DNA of 64,000 bases from Rhizobium leguminosarum (GCF_002953715.1 NZ_CP025012.1:1488001-1552000); one strand, 5' to 3'. Shown: positions 51,773 through 60,635, counted from the stretch's first letter. Numbers and translations are program-made. Notes: generated from the sequence alone by a model not told the origin.

Positions 51773-53041
51773 TCAGGTTGCAGCCACGGGCGCCGAGTGC
51801 CCTTGGCGCGACAGTTGCTTGACGGACAGGTGCATCCAGATGAGAGAGATCACGACGATCGCAAAGAGCAGCAGGAAACAGCTGGACCAAAGGCCGGTCA
51901 TGTCCTTGAGGAGGCCAAAGGCGATCGGAAGGATGAAGCCGCCAAGGCCGCCCATCATCCCGACGATACCGCCGACGGCGCCGACGTTTTCGGGGTAGTA
52001 GGCCGGAATGTGCTTATAGACGGCAGCCTTGCCGAGGCTCATGAAGAACCCGAGCACGAAGATGACGACGATAAAGATGACGGGGGTGATACCGAACGCC
52101 GGACCCGTCCCGGCCACAGAAGCAGCCGGCAGCGAAAGGATAAGGGTGGCCACGGCCGATACGGCGAGCATCGTATACATCACGCTGCGCGCCCCCTTCT
52201 TGTCCGACAGCACGCCGCCGAAGGCGCGGAAGATGCTGCCCGGGATGGAGTAGGCGGCCGCGACCATACCGGCGGTTTCCAGGTTGAAGCCATAGACGCC
52301 GACCAGGTAGCGCGGCAGCCACAGCGACAGGGCGACGAAGCCTCCGAAGGCGAAGAAATAGTAGAGCGAGAAGCGCCAGACCTGAACGTTCTGCAGCGGC
52401 GCGAATTCCTCGGCAAAACTCTTGGTGGCGACGCGGCGTTCGCGGCGGAGACGGTAGGCCGGATCGTCGGTCGTGGTGAACCAGAAGACGATTGCCATCA
52501 GTGCCAGACAGACGGCCCAGATCTCCGCAACCGCCTGCCAGCCCCATGCGAGCAGCACGAAAGGGGCGGCGAATTTGGTCACAGCCGCGCCGACATTGCC
52601 GGCACCGAAGATGCCAAGCGCGGTTCCCTGCTTCTCGGCCGGGAAGAAAGGCGAGACATAGGCGACACCGACCGCGAAGGAGCCGCCGGCCAGGCCGACG
52701 CCGAGGCCGGCGATCAACATCTGCGTATAAGTCTGGGCGTAGGAGAGCAGGAAAGTCGCCAATGCGGCGGCCAGCATGGTGAGCGTGTAAACGAGACGGC
52801 CACCGTAGCGCCCCGTCCAGATGCCAAGAACGATGCGCACGAGCGAGCCGGTAAGGACGGGGGTGCCGACCAGCAATCCGAACTCGGCCTCGTTCAGCCC
52901 GAGGTCCTGCTTGATGCGAATGCCGATGATCGCGAAGATCGTCCACACGGCAAAACAGAGGGTGAAGGCTACAGTGGAGATCCACAATGCTTTGGCTGGT
53001 TCGCCGGCCGACATAGGCTGTGCTTTCTCGATGACAGACAT
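51773..53041 (-). CDS. Nitrate/nitrite MFS transporter
   Basis: A 422-residue NarK/NasA-type carrier with 12 helices. Motif GVGLAGGSFAVGVAYVSPFFP near 115 is the nitrate signature (G-x3-GxxFAxGxxxVxxFFP), and a second, GAVGGIVGMMGGLGGFILP near 365, is its repeat. Start MSVIEKAQPMSAGEP follows GGAGAAGTT. First gene of the nitrate operon after the leader at 53095-53271. Confidence 0.92.
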   Translation of the reverse strand: MSVIEKAQPMSAGEPAKALWISTVAFTLCFAVWTIFAIIGIRIKQDLGLNEAEFGLLVGTPVLTGSLVRIVLGIWTGRYGGRLVYTLTMLAAALATFLLSYAQTYTQMLIAGLGVGLAGGSFAVGVAYVSPFFPAEKQGTALGIFGAGNVGAAVTKFAAPFVLLAWGWQAVAEIWAVCLALMAIVFWFTTTDDPAYRLRRERRVATKSFAEEFAPLQNVQVWRFSLYYFFAFGGFVALSLWLPRYLVGVYGFNLETAGMVAAAYSIPGSIFRAFGGVLSDKKGARSVMYTMLAVSAVATLILSLPAASVAGTGPAFGITPVIFIVVIFVLGFFMSLGKAAVYKHIPAYYPENVGAVGGIVGMMGGLGGFILPIAFGLLKDMTGLWSSCFLLLFAIVVISLIWMHLSVKQLSRQGHSAPVAAT

Positions 53042-53094
53042 AACTTCTCCAGGGCCCGACAAGGTCGCGCCGATCCATCGCTGAGGGTTAAAAC

Positions 53095-53156
53095 AAAAAG
53101 CCGCTGATCAGGACGCGCATACACGAGGTGCGCGAAATATCCTGATCAGCGGCTTT
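53095..53156 (-). terminator. Terminator in the leader of the nitrate operon
   Basis: AAAGCCGCTGATCAGGA (53097-53113) pairs perfectly with TCCTGATCAGCGGCTTT (53140-53156). A T-run follows it on the minus strand (CTTTTTGTTT). It stands 54 bases before the transporter ATG and after nasS, so it would stop transcription into the operon unless prevented. This is the layout of NasT-type antitermination. Confidence 0.85.
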
Positions 53157-53162
53157 GCTGGT

Positions 53163-53271
53163 GGCGCCCGCCGTTGGACGCCGAATTCTTGGGCCTTCTA
53201 GCCCTTTTGCCTGGGAGCAATCCGTTGGCCGGATTGCTCAAGCTAAAAACCTACCTCTTCAATCTGAAGAG
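53163..53271 (-). promoter_or_regulatory. Hairpins of the nitrate leader, probable ANTAR (NasT) target
   Basis: Upstream of the terminator the minus strand carries several stems. GGCGTCC-AACGGC-GGGCGCC (53182-53163) has a six-base loop with A at position 1 and G at position 4, as ANTAR proteins require. GAGCAATCCG/CGGATTGCTC (53239-53215) is a 10-bp stem, and CTCTTC/GAAGAG is at 53271-53255. Only one hexaloop fits the rule clearly, so which stem is the partner (P1) is open. Location, terminator and nasT next door support the call. Confidence 0.6.
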
Positions 53272-53519
53272 CAGTCTCTGTATCTTCCGCGAGCGTCTAT
53301 CACTCACTCTGCGCTGATCGCCATTGACCGGCGCAATAAAGATTATGCAAGCTGCGTGCCAGTTTTGTGATCTGCGTTCAATCCACTGAATACAAATGAT
53401 ATTTTCGGAAATGTGTCGCCTGCTTGTTTTTCGGGCGGCCACCCGCTCATGCAAATATTTTGTGCGCTTGTCGTGAGGCGGGCAGATACTTGCTGGCGTT
53501 TTGTGCAGGCCGGCATCGG

Positions 53520-54794
53520 TTAAACTTCGTCGTCGCAAACGAAGGCGAGGGCGCTTTTGACTGCAAAACCTGCGACATAGTCCGGCAGCCTCGCCGGGTC
53601 GAAGACGTGGCCGTCCATGAAACGGTCGCCCTCGTCACTGCCTTCGATGCGGATATCGGCATCTTCAGGCGCGTTGGCGTCACCGAGAGCCGTGCGATAG
53701 AGATCCGGGCGGTAAGCGGATGCTGCGGCCCTTGCCATGCTAAGGCTGATCTCGGCCTGTCCCCAGCGGATCATCTGGCTGTAGATCCAAAGAGCATGGC
53801 TTGGCCGGGGATAATTGGCGAAGCCGGAATGGAACATGAAATAATCGGCGATGATGCGGCGGTTGCCCTTTGCGTCGAGGCTGAATTCGCCGGCGAGCAC
53901 ACGGCGAATGATTTCGACGGGGGCAGCGATATAGCGCGGGTCGGCAAGAGCTGCCGCCAGCGCGTCGTGATTTTCCGGCCGGTCGCACCACTGGGCTGCC
54001 GCGTCGAGTGCCACGATCAGCCGGGATACGGTTTCAGGATGGCTTTCCGCCCAGTCCGGCCGCATGCCGATCACCTTTTCCGGTGCCGACGGCCAGATAT
54101 CCTGTTTGGCGGCGACGATGCGGCCGACGCCGCGCTCCGAAGCGACCATGTTCCACGGCGCGCCGACGCAGAAACCGTCGATCGCACCGGCTGCCAGCGC
54201 ATCCGAAGTCATGGGCGGCGGCACGACGACGAGCTTGACATCCTTGTCGGGATCGATGCCTCCGGCCGCCAGCCAGTAGCGGAATTCGTAATTGTGCGAG
54301 GAGAAGGGGTAGGTGACCCCGAAGGTCGGCAGCGGCTCGCCGCGGGCCTTCATCGCCGCCAATATTTTTGCCAATGCATAGGCATTGTCGAGCGCGCTTG
54401 CCGTTTCCGGCAATCCTGCGTCATCCCGCATCCTGTCGAAGAGCCGCGTCGACAGCGTGATCGCGTTGCCGCCGCGCCCCAGCGAAAACGGCGTGATCGT
54501 CGGCGAGGGATTGGAGCCGAGACCAAGCATGGAGGCAACGGGCATCGGCGACAGCATGTGGGCAATATCGAACTGGCGAAATGCCAGGCGGTCGCGAACA
54601 TTCGCCCAGGAGACGTCCTTGACCAGATCGAGCGTCAGCCCTTCCTTCCGCGCGAAGCCGAATTCCGCCGCCGCAATCAGCACCGATGCATCGACGAGCG
54701 GAATGAAGCCGGCCCGCAGCACTTTCGGTCCTTCGGTGTTCACCCGCACGGGCGAGGGCAGCTCGCCGCCGGAATTGGCGATCTTCGTCATCAT
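53520..54794 (-). CDS. nasS: Nitrate sensor NasS (NrtA/CmpA-like, no signal peptide)
   Basis: A 424-residue protein similar to periplasmic nitrate-binding proteins, but without a signal peptide, so cytoplasmic. The N-terminal lobe has VLRAGFIPLVDASVLIAAAEFGF and the hinge region VGAPWNMVASERGVG near 200. In Paracoccus and Azotobacter NasS binds nitrate and releases NasT. The ATG at 54794 has GGAG five bases upstream; the GTG six bases earlier is less likely. It ends before the leader at 53271. NasT lies upstream. Confidence 0.88.
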   Translation of the reverse strand: MMTKIANSGGELPSPVRVNTEGPKVLRAGFIPLVDASVLIAAAEFGFARKEGLTLDLVKDVSWANVRDRLAFRQFDIAHMLSPMPVASMLGLGSNPSPTITPFSLGRGGNAITLSTRLFDRMRDDAGLPETASALDNAYALAKILAAMKARGEPLPTFGVTYPFSSHNYEFRYWLAAGGIDPDKDVKLVVVPPPMTSDALAAGAIDGFCVGAPWNMVASERGVGRIVAAKQDIWPSAPEKVIGMRPDWAESHPETVSRLIVALDAAAQWCDRPENHDALAAALADPRYIAAPVEIIRRVLAGEFSLDAKGNRRIIADYFMFHSGFANYPRPSHALWIYSQMIRWGQAEISLSMARAAASAYRPDLYRTALGDANAPEDADIRIEGSDEGDRFMDGHVFDPARLPDYVAGFAVKSALAFVCDDEV

Positions 54795-54834
54795 ATCCAC
54801 TCCGGTTTCCTCCGGAAATTCATCAGGTCGGCCA

Positions 54835-55422
54835 TTACATCAACAGCCCCGCGGCAGTGACGACGCTCTGGGCAATTTCCGACATCTTCTTCTTTTCGTT
54901 CATCGCTGTCTGGCGCAGCAGGGCGAAAGCCTCTTCCTCCGACACGCCGCGCATCTTCATCAATATGCCTTTGGCGCGCTCGATGAGCTTGCGTTCCTCC
55001 AGGGCGGAGCGGGCATCGGCAAGCTCCCGCCGCAGCCGGCTGAAGGCATTGAAGCGGCTGACGGCCATGTCGAGGATCGGTTTGACGCGTTCCTTCTTCA
55101 ATCCGTCGACGATATAGGCCGAGACGCCGGCATCGACAGCTGCCTCGATCGAGGCCGTGTCGGATCGATCGACGAACATGGCAATCGGGCGGCTGACCGT
55201 ACGCGTCAGCTGGAACAGGTGCTCCATCATGTCGCGGTTGGGATTTTCGATATCGATGATGATCACATCGGGCACCAGCGTTTCGATGATTCGCGCGATG
55301 CCATTGACCTCATGCACGACTGTGACGCGCGTATGCCCTGCCTCGCGCAGGCCTTCTTCGATGATGGAGGCGCGAATGGCATTTTCGTCGATCACCAGAA
55401 TTGTCAGATCGAGATGCGTCAT
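54835..55422 (-). CDS. nasT: Response regulator NasT with ANTAR RNA-binding domain
   Basis: A 195-residue protein: receiver-like N-terminus (about 5-125; LTILVIDENAIRA, then IDIENP in place of the usual phospho-Asp motif) and a C-terminal ANTAR domain (about 128-190) with LEERKLIERAKGILMKMRGVSEEEAFALLRQTAM. ANTAR proteins bind tandem hexaloop stems and prevent termination. It lies upstream of nasS by 40 bases. The start MTHLDLTILVIDE was chosen; an ATG 12 bases earlier is possible. Confidence 0.9.
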   Translation of the reverse strand: MTHLDLTILVIDENAIRASIIEEGLREAGHTRVTVVHEVNGIARIIETLVPDVIIIDIENPNRDMMEHLFQLTRTVSRPIAMFVDRSDTASIEAAVDAGVSAYIVDGLKKERVKPILDMAVSRFNAFSRLRRELADARSALEERKLIERAKGILMKMRGVSEEEAFALLRQTAMNEKKKMSEIAQSVVTAAGLLM

Positions 55423-55557
55423 TGCTCTATTCATGGCGCAGTGCAGCAAATTTAGCAAGGCTCCGCCTGAAAAATGTGCAAAAATAGATATGCATAAAAA
55501 ATAATCAAATTGCCGAAAATTCGAGCTGGATCAATATACAGCGTCGCGGCAAGGTCT

Positions 55558-56184
55558 TCAGGGCTGCGGTATTTCGGATGTGAAATGGGGAATGGCGTAA
55601 CCGCGCTTGACCTGTGGCCGTGCGGCAAGCCTGAGATACCATTGCCTGACGTTAGGGAAGGCGTTCAGGTCGATCTTGTGACGCTGAAACCGAGAAACCC
55701 AAGGCCAGACCGCCATGTCGGCGATGGAATAATCGTCGACGAGATAGTCGCGGCCTTCGAGCCGCGCGTTCAGCGTCTCGTATAGGCGGGTGTCCCTGTG
55801 AAAGAGATCCTCCGCGAATGGCGCTTTGCCGCTGTTATAGGTCAGGAAATAGTGGGCGTGGCCGAGCGTCGGTCCAAAACCGCCCATCTGCCACATCAGC
55901 CATTCGATCGTGTGATGCCGGGCGGCGCCCCGCCGGGGCAGGAAGCGGCCGGTCTTTTCGGCGAGGTAGAGCAGGATGGCGCCGGATTCGGCAAGCGTAA
56001 TGCCGGTCTCGTGATCGACGATAACAGGAATCTTGCCGCCCGGCTTGATGGCGAGGTAGTCCTGCCGGAATTGATCTCCCTTGGTGATGTCGATCGCATG
56101 GGAGCGATAGGAAAGGCCAAACTCTTCGAGCGCGATGGATACTTTGAGCCCGTTCGGCGTGATCCAAGTATAGAGGTCGATCAT
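55558..56184 (-). CDS. Glutathione S-transferase family protein (YghU/YfcG-like)
   Basis: A 208-residue GST: thioredoxin-like N-terminus with YTWITPNGLKVSIALEE (TPNG motif typical of the Nu-class/YfcG group) and KPGGKIPVI, then ESGAILLYLAEKTG; helical C-terminus with DDYSIADMAVWPWVSR. Disulfide reductase activity is expected from that class. It lies eight bases after the ArsR gene on the same strand, so it is cotranscribed with it. Confidence 0.88.
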   Translation of the reverse strand: MIDLYTWITPNGLKVSIALEEFGLSYRSHAIDITKGDQFRQDYLAIKPGGKIPVIVDHETGITLAESGAILLYLAEKTGRFLPRRGAARHHTIEWLMWQMGGFGPTLGHAHYFLTYNSGKAPFAEDLFHRDTRLYETLNARLEGRDYLVDDYSIADMAVWPWVSRFQRHKIDLNAFPNVRQWYLRLAARPQVKRGYAIPHFTSEIPQP

Positions 56185-56191
56185 CCCAGGT

Positions 56192-56557
56192 TCAATCGAA
56201 CATCATTTCGTCGACCGGCAGCTTCGTCATTCCGAAGCGGCCGGTGACATCGTCGAGGCCAGAGAACATGTCCCGCAGAGTTTGCACGATCGTCTCGACG
56301 CGCGGATCGATGACGCGATAGACGATCGCCTTGCCGTCGCGGCGTCCTTCGATCACACCGGCCTCGCGAAGCTCGCTCAACTGCTGGGAAAGCGTTGGCT
56401 GGCGGATACCGAGTTCGTCCTCCATCCCAGAGACCGAAGCTTCCGTCTCCATGAGGTAGCAGACGATCGCCAGGCGGTTGGCGTTGGCGATCAGCTTCAG
56501 CAATTCGCTTGCTGAGCCGACATCGCGGCAGACTCTTGAGGAAACGGGCTTCGTCAA
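56192..56557 (-). CDS. ArsR/SmtB family repressor
   Basis: A 121-residue regulator. Winged helix with LIANANRLAIVCYLMETEASVSGMEDELG and the recognition helix RQPTLSQQLSELREAGVIE near 51-69, then DGKAIVYRV (wing). Two cysteines (10 and 33) could form a thiol switch as in BigR/SqrR, but no metal-binding set is complete. The 14-nt motif at 56579-56592 lies 22 bases upstream of its ATG and is repeated in the divergent promoter. It would repress itself, the GST, and the divergent sulfonate block. Confidence 0.88.
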   Translation of the reverse strand: MTKPVSSRVCRDVGSASELLKLIANANRLAIVCYLMETEASVSGMEDELGIRQPTLSQQLSELREAGVIEGRRDGKAIVYRVIDPRVETIVQTLRDMFSGLDDVTGRFGMTKLPVDEMMFD

Positions 56558-56578
56558 CGGTATCGTCCTTGAAGGTTC

Positions 56579-56592
56579 TATAAAAAAGTAAA
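56579..56592. promoter_or_regulatory. ArsR-type operator half, left copy
   Basis: TATAAAAAAGTAAA, identical over 14 bases to 56728-56741. It stands 22 bases upstream of the ArsR ATG and so overlaps the expected promoter. Confidence 0.55.
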
Positions 56593-56717
56593 GTGACGGC
56601 GCCGAATTTTCAACTCCGGCTCGCTCACTTCGCTCGATCTGGTAAAAGATTTCATTGCCTATCGATTTTATGGGATTTCAAAGGCGATTTTCTCCTGCTG
56701 AGGACAATCGCTTCCTG

Positions 56718-56749
56718 GCAATCAATTTATAAAAAAGTAAATTGATTGC
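56718..56749. promoter_or_regulatory. Perfect 12-bp inverted repeat, probable ArsR-family operator
   Basis: GCAATCAATTTA (56718-56729) and TAAATTGATTGC (56738-56749) are exact complements with eight bases between. The site is 28 bases upstream of the SsuA-like gene and contains the 14-nt motif TATAAAAAAGTAAA (56728-56741) also seen upstream of the ArsR gene. Confidence 0.7.
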
Positions 56750-56776
56750 TATGAGCCACGTCATCGGTCGCACAGA

Positions 56777-57619
56777 ATGAAAATTGGTGTTCATCCCAAC
56801 AATCTGCATCTTCGCCTCGCGCGGCTCTGGCCCGACGCCTTCGTCGATCTGCAGCCGAAATTCGTCTCCTATGCCGAAGGTCGCGATACCGCGGCCCTGC
56901 TGGAAAGCGGCGAAATCGATCTCGGCGGCACCGGCTCGACGCCGCCGCTTGAGGCTGATATCCGCGGCCTCGGCGTCGAATATGTCGCCGCCTCCGCGCC
57001 GCGCCCGGCCAATGGTGCCATCTTCGTCAAGAGCGACAGTCCGATCGGCTCCGTCGCTGAGCTGAAAGGCCGCCGGATCTCGCTGATCGACGGTTCGTTT
57101 CACACCTATCTCCTGGCCCGCAGCCTGGAAGGTGAGGGGATGAGCCTGCCCGATGTCGAGCGGGTCGAAAGCGGCGCGCGCGATTCGCTCGCCGATCTGC
57201 TCGAAAGGCGCGTCGATGCCTGGGTCGCCATGTCGCCACGTCTCGAAAAGGCGCTCGAGCGCGATGACGTCAGGCCGATCGTCCGCTGCGGCGCGGCCAT
57301 TCCCAACCGTTCTTTGTTCTGGACACTGGAGCGGAACGGCCTCTCGGCCGCGGAGATCCGGGCGATCGTCTCCGAACTCAGCCGGATCGGTAACGAGATT
57401 GCGGCCGATCCGCGTGCCGCCGCCCGGCTTCTTGCATCTGGCGACCGCGGCGGAACGGATATCGACGCCTGGGAAAAGGTGGTGCGCTCGCGCGACTTCA
57501 CCGTCTTTCCGATCGACGACGAGATCATTGCCGAACAACAGGAAGAGGCCGACACGCTGCTGCGCCACGGCCATTTCGACAAGGCCATCGTGCTGAAACG
57601 CCCGGAAACGACGAGATAA
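56777..57619 (+). CDS. SsuA-like substrate-binding protein without signal peptide
   Basis: A 280-residue protein resembling the periplasmic sulfonate/taurine-binding SsuA/TauA fold: IGVHPNNLHLRLARLWPDAF at the start, GEIDLGGTGSTPPLEAD near 50-65, SVAELKGRRISLIDGS near 95-110 and AWVAMSPRLE. The first residues already belong to the first strand, so there is no export signal; the ATG at 56777 is the only good start. It may act as a cytoplasmic sulfonate sensor, in the way NasS does for nitrate, or it is an export-deficient remnant. The gene precedes ssuD by 15 bases. Confidence 0.75.
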   Translation: MKIGVHPNNLHLRLARLWPDAFVDLQPKFVSYAEGRDTAALLESGEIDLGGTGSTPPLEADIRGLGVEYVAASAPRPANGAIFVKSDSPIGSVAELKGRRISLIDGSFHTYLLARSLEGEGMSLPDVERVESGARDSLADLLERRVDAWVAMSPRLEKALERDDVRPIVRCGAAIPNRSLFWTLERNGLSAAEIRAIVSELSRIGNEIAADPRAAARLLASGDRGGTDIDAWEKVVRSRDFTVFPIDDEIIAEQQEEADTLLRHGHFDKAIVLKRPETTR

Positions 57620-57634
57620 CGAAGGAATCAGGCG

Positions 57635-58765
57635 ATGAACGTTTTCTGGTACATGTGCGCGCCCGACGGCGCCTATCCCTGGCAGCCGGAAGGCTCACGT
57701 CAGGTCGACTACGGCTATTACAAGCAGCTTGCCCAGGCCTATGACCATCTGGGCTACACCGGCGCGCTGTTTGCGACCGGCGCCCACGACGTCTGGGTGC
57801 TGGCGAGTGCGTTGCTTGCCCACACCGAGCGGCTGCGTTTTCTGGTTGCCATCCATCCCGGCCTCGTCGCACCGACATTGCTTGCCAAGATGGCGGCGAC
57901 CTTTCAGGAATTCGCCCGCGGCCGGCTGCTGATCAATGTCGTCTCCGGCGACGCCAAGATGCTCGGCGCCTATGGGATGATGCTGCCGCATGACGAGCGT
58001 TATGACATGGCGGACGAATATCTGCAGCTCTGGCACCGGCTCTTTGCCGGCGAGAGCGTCACCCATCAGGGCAAGTATTTCTCGACCGACGGCGCCAAGC
58101 TCGCCTTGCCGGTCGGCGAGAGCATCGCACCGCCGCCACTCTGGTTCGGTGGCTCCTCGGACAAGGCGCTTGAAGTCGCGGCAAGACATGTGGACACCTA
58201 TCTCTCCTGGGGCGAGACGCCCGCCCAGATCGGCGAGAAGGTCAAGGCGGTGAAGGCACGGGCTGCCCAATACGGGCGTGAACTGGAATATGGCATCCGC
58301 CTCTATGTCATCGTTCGCGACACCGACGAGAAGGCCTGGGAGGCGGCGGCCGACCTCTATGGTCGCATGGACGATGCGGCGATCACCGCCAACCAGCGTT
58401 TCGTCGCAAGAAGCGATTCCGTCGGCCAGCAGCGCATGACCGCACTGCATGGCGGCCTCAAGCCGGAAAATCTGCGCGATCTCGAAGTCGCGCCGAACCT
58501 CTGGGCCGGCATCGGCCTGGTCAGGCCCGGCCCGGGTACGGCGATCGTCGGTTCGCCGGATACGGTTCTGCGCACGCTCGAAGCCTATCAGAAGGCTGGT
58601 GTCGATACTTTCATTCTTTCTGGCATGCCGCTGCTTGAGGAAGCCTATCGTTTCGGCGAAAAGGTGCTGCCGCGTCTCGATGTCAGCAGGGAAGTCTCGA
58701 AGGCGCGCAACTACACCTGGTCGACGCTCTTCGATCGCGATCTTTCGACCGTCAAGAATGCCTGA
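57635..58765 (+). CDS. ssuD: FMNH2-dependent alkanesulfonate monooxygenase
   Basis: Releases sulfite from aliphatic sulfonates using FMNH2 and O2. 376 residues, luciferase-like fold: VFWYMCAPDGAYPW at the start, LRFLVAIHPGLVAPTLLAKMAATFQ near 70-95, then RLLINVVSGDA near 105 and the PPLWFGGSSDKALEVAA flavin region near 168-185. No flavin reductase gene (ssuE) is nearby, so FMNH2 must come from elsewhere. It stands between the SsuA-like protein and the TRAP permease, suggesting uptake and desulfonation in one operon. Confidence 0.92.
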   Translation: MNVFWYMCAPDGAYPWQPEGSRQVDYGYYKQLAQAYDHLGYTGALFATGAHDVWVLASALLAHTERLRFLVAIHPGLVAPTLLAKMAATFQEFARGRLLINVVSGDAKMLGAYGMMLPHDERYDMADEYLQLWHRLFAGESVTHQGKYFSTDGAKLALPVGESIAPPPLWFGGSSDKALEVAARHVDTYLSWGETPAQIGEKVKAVKARAAQYGRELEYGIRLYVIVRDTDEKAWEAAADLYGRMDDAAITANQRFVARSDSVGQQRMTALHGGLKPENLRDLEVAPNLWAGIGLVRPGPGTAIVGSPDTVLRTLEAYQKAGVDTFILSGMPLLEEAYRFGEKVLPRLDVSREVSKARNYTWSTLFDRDLSTVKNA

Positions 58766-58789
58766 TCCTCTCGCCAGAAGGTAAGTTTT

Positions 58790-60619
58790 GTGGCCACCAG
58801 TGAATTTCATCCGATCGAACAGGCCGCTCCGGACAGCGGGGTGGCAGCGCGCCTGCTGCGGGTGATCGAGGCGATTCTCGGCATTGCCGCGGCAGTCGTT
58901 CTGGCCGTGCTGCTCTTGATGGTGCTCGTCACCGTCTGCCTGCGCTATTTCTTCAGCGCCGGCTTCATCGGTGCCGAGGATCTCGGCATCTGGCTGCATG
59001 TGGGCCTGATCGCGCTCGGCGCGCCGCTCAGCCTCAACAGCGCGCTTGCCATGCGCCTCGACGTCTTCGTCAAGATGCTGCCGGAAAGCCTGCAGAAGGT
59101 CACGCGGATCGGCGCCGATGTCTTCACCGTGCTTTCGGCGCTGATTCTGAGCTTCGGCGGCAGCGAGATCATGACGATGCTCGGCGGCGTCTCACCGACA
59201 CTCGGCGTGCCGGAATGGATCCGCTTCGGCTTCCTCGGCGCCGGCGGCGCGCTGATTCTCGTCGTGCTGCTTCTGCAGCGCATCGCCGAAGGCAAGATCC
59301 TGCCGGTTGTGATCTCGCTTGCCGTCGGTGTCGCGCTCTATGCCGGCATCCCGCATGTCTCGCTCGATCTCGACTGGCCGCCGAGCATCTTCCTGGGGTT
59401 GATCGCCGCGGTCGGTCTCGTGCTTGCTGCGCCGCTGCCGCACGCCTTTCTTGCCGCAGCCTATGTCGTCATCGCCTTGGGCAGCAGCCTGCCCGAGCCG
59501 GCGATCGTTTCCGCGACCGTCACCGGCATATCGAAATTCCTGCTGCTCGCCATCCCCTTCTTCCTGCTCGCTGGCGGCCTGCTGACGGCCTCCGGTGTCG
59601 CCAATCAGCTCGTGCGCTTCGCCGCCGCCATGGTCGGTCATCGCCGGGCCGGGCTGGCGCAGACGACACTGCTCACCAGCGTTCTTTTTTCCGGCGCCTC
59701 CGGCTCATCGGTCGCAAATGCCGCCTTCGGCGCATCGACCTTCCAGCCCGAGCTGGTCAAACACGGCTACAGGCCGGCGCAGGCGGCGGCCATCATCGCC
59801 TCGACATCGGTTCTCGACAATGTCATCCCGCCGTCGATCGCATTTCTCATCCTTGCAACCGCGACCAATCTTTCCGTCGGCTCGCTGCTCGTCGGCGGCT
59901 TCTTCGCCGGCGGCCTGATGGCCATATGCCTGGCGGTCGCCATCCATCTGACCGTGCGTGAGCAGGTGCCTTTGCCGCGCGCAAATGCGAAACAGCGCTG
60001 GCAATCGGCGGTCCAGGCGATCCCAGCCTTCGGGCTCGGCGTCATCGTCGTCGTCGGCATCCGCATCGGCATCGTCACCACCACGGAGGCGGCAGCGCTT
60101 GCCGCTTTCTACACACTGCTGCTCGGCATCGGCGCGCGCCTCGGCATTATTTCACTTTATGCCGCTTTTCGTCAGGCGGCTGTCGAGGCGGCAGCGATCG
60201 GCCTTCTCATCGGCACGGCCGGCCCCTTTGCCTTCCTGCTGGCGGTCGATGACGTATCCGGACTGATCTCGCATCTGACGACGGTGCTCGGTGGCAGCGC
60301 GCTTGCGGTCATCCTGCTGTCGAACGTCATCCTGCTGGTCGTCGGCCTCGTTCTCGATATCGGCGCCGCGATCCTGCTCTTCGGCCCGATCCTGCTGCCG
60401 GCAGCGGTCGCCGCCGGCATCGATCCCATTCAGTTCGGCGTGATCATTGTCGTCAACCTGATGATCCATGGGCTGACGCCGCCGCTCGGCATGCTGATCT
60501 TCGTCGTCAGCGGCGTCACGCGTATTCCCGCCTCAGAGCTCTTTCGGGCGGTGGTTCCCTATCTGCTCGCCCTCCTGGTCTCGCTCGCAATCCTCTGCGC
60601 TTGGGCCGTCATCTTCTAG
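58790..60619 (+). CDS. Fused TRAP transporter permease (DctQ-DctM)
   Basis: A 609-residue membrane protein fusing the small DctQ (about 1-165, four helices) and the large DctM subunit (about 180-609, some 12 helices). DctM marks are the LTASGVANQLVRFAAAMVG region near 265, SGSSVANAAFGAS near 305 and TAGPFAFLLAVDDVSG. GTG 58790 follows AAGGTAAGTTTT. TRAP carriers import organic acids or sulfonates with a sodium gradient. Unusually it stands beside ssuD in place of an ABC permease. Confidence 0.9.
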   Translation: MATSEFHPIEQAAPDSGVAARLLRVIEAILGIAAAVVLAVLLLMVLVTVCLRYFFSAGFIGAEDLGIWLHVGLIALGAPLSLNSALAMRLDVFVKMLPESLQKVTRIGADVFTVLSALILSFGGSEIMTMLGGVSPTLGVPEWIRFGFLGAGGALILVVLLLQRIAEGKILPVVISLAVGVALYAGIPHVSLDLDWPPSIFLGLIAAVGLVLAAPLPHAFLAAAYVVIALGSSLPEPAIVSATVTGISKFLLLAIPFFLLAGGLLTASGVANQLVRFAAAMVGHRRAGLAQTTLLTSVLFSGASGSSVANAAFGASTFQPELVKHGYRPAQAAAIIASTSVLDNVIPPSIAFLILATATNLSVGSLLVGGFFAGGLMAICLAVAIHLTVREQVPLPRANAKQRWQSAVQAIPAFGLGVIVVVGIRIGIVTTTEAAALAAFYTLLLGIGARLGIISLYAAFRQAAVEAAAIGLLIGTAGPFAFLLAVDDVSGLISHLTTVLGGSALAVILLSNVILLVVGLVLDIGAAILLFGPILLPAAVAAGIDPIQFGVIIVVNLMIHGLTPPLGMLIFVVSGVTRIPASELFRAVVPYLLALLVSLAILCAWAVIF

Positions 60620-60635
60620 TAAACAGGACAACCCC

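Noticed and set aside
49563..53107. Long plus-strand open frames (384 and 436 codons)
   Set aside because: They are antisense to nirB and the nitrate transporter, whose cofactor and membrane motifs are complete.
57695..58999. 434-codon open frame on the minus strand
   Set aside because: It overlaps ssuD and the start of the TRAP gene; only the plus strand shows family motifs.
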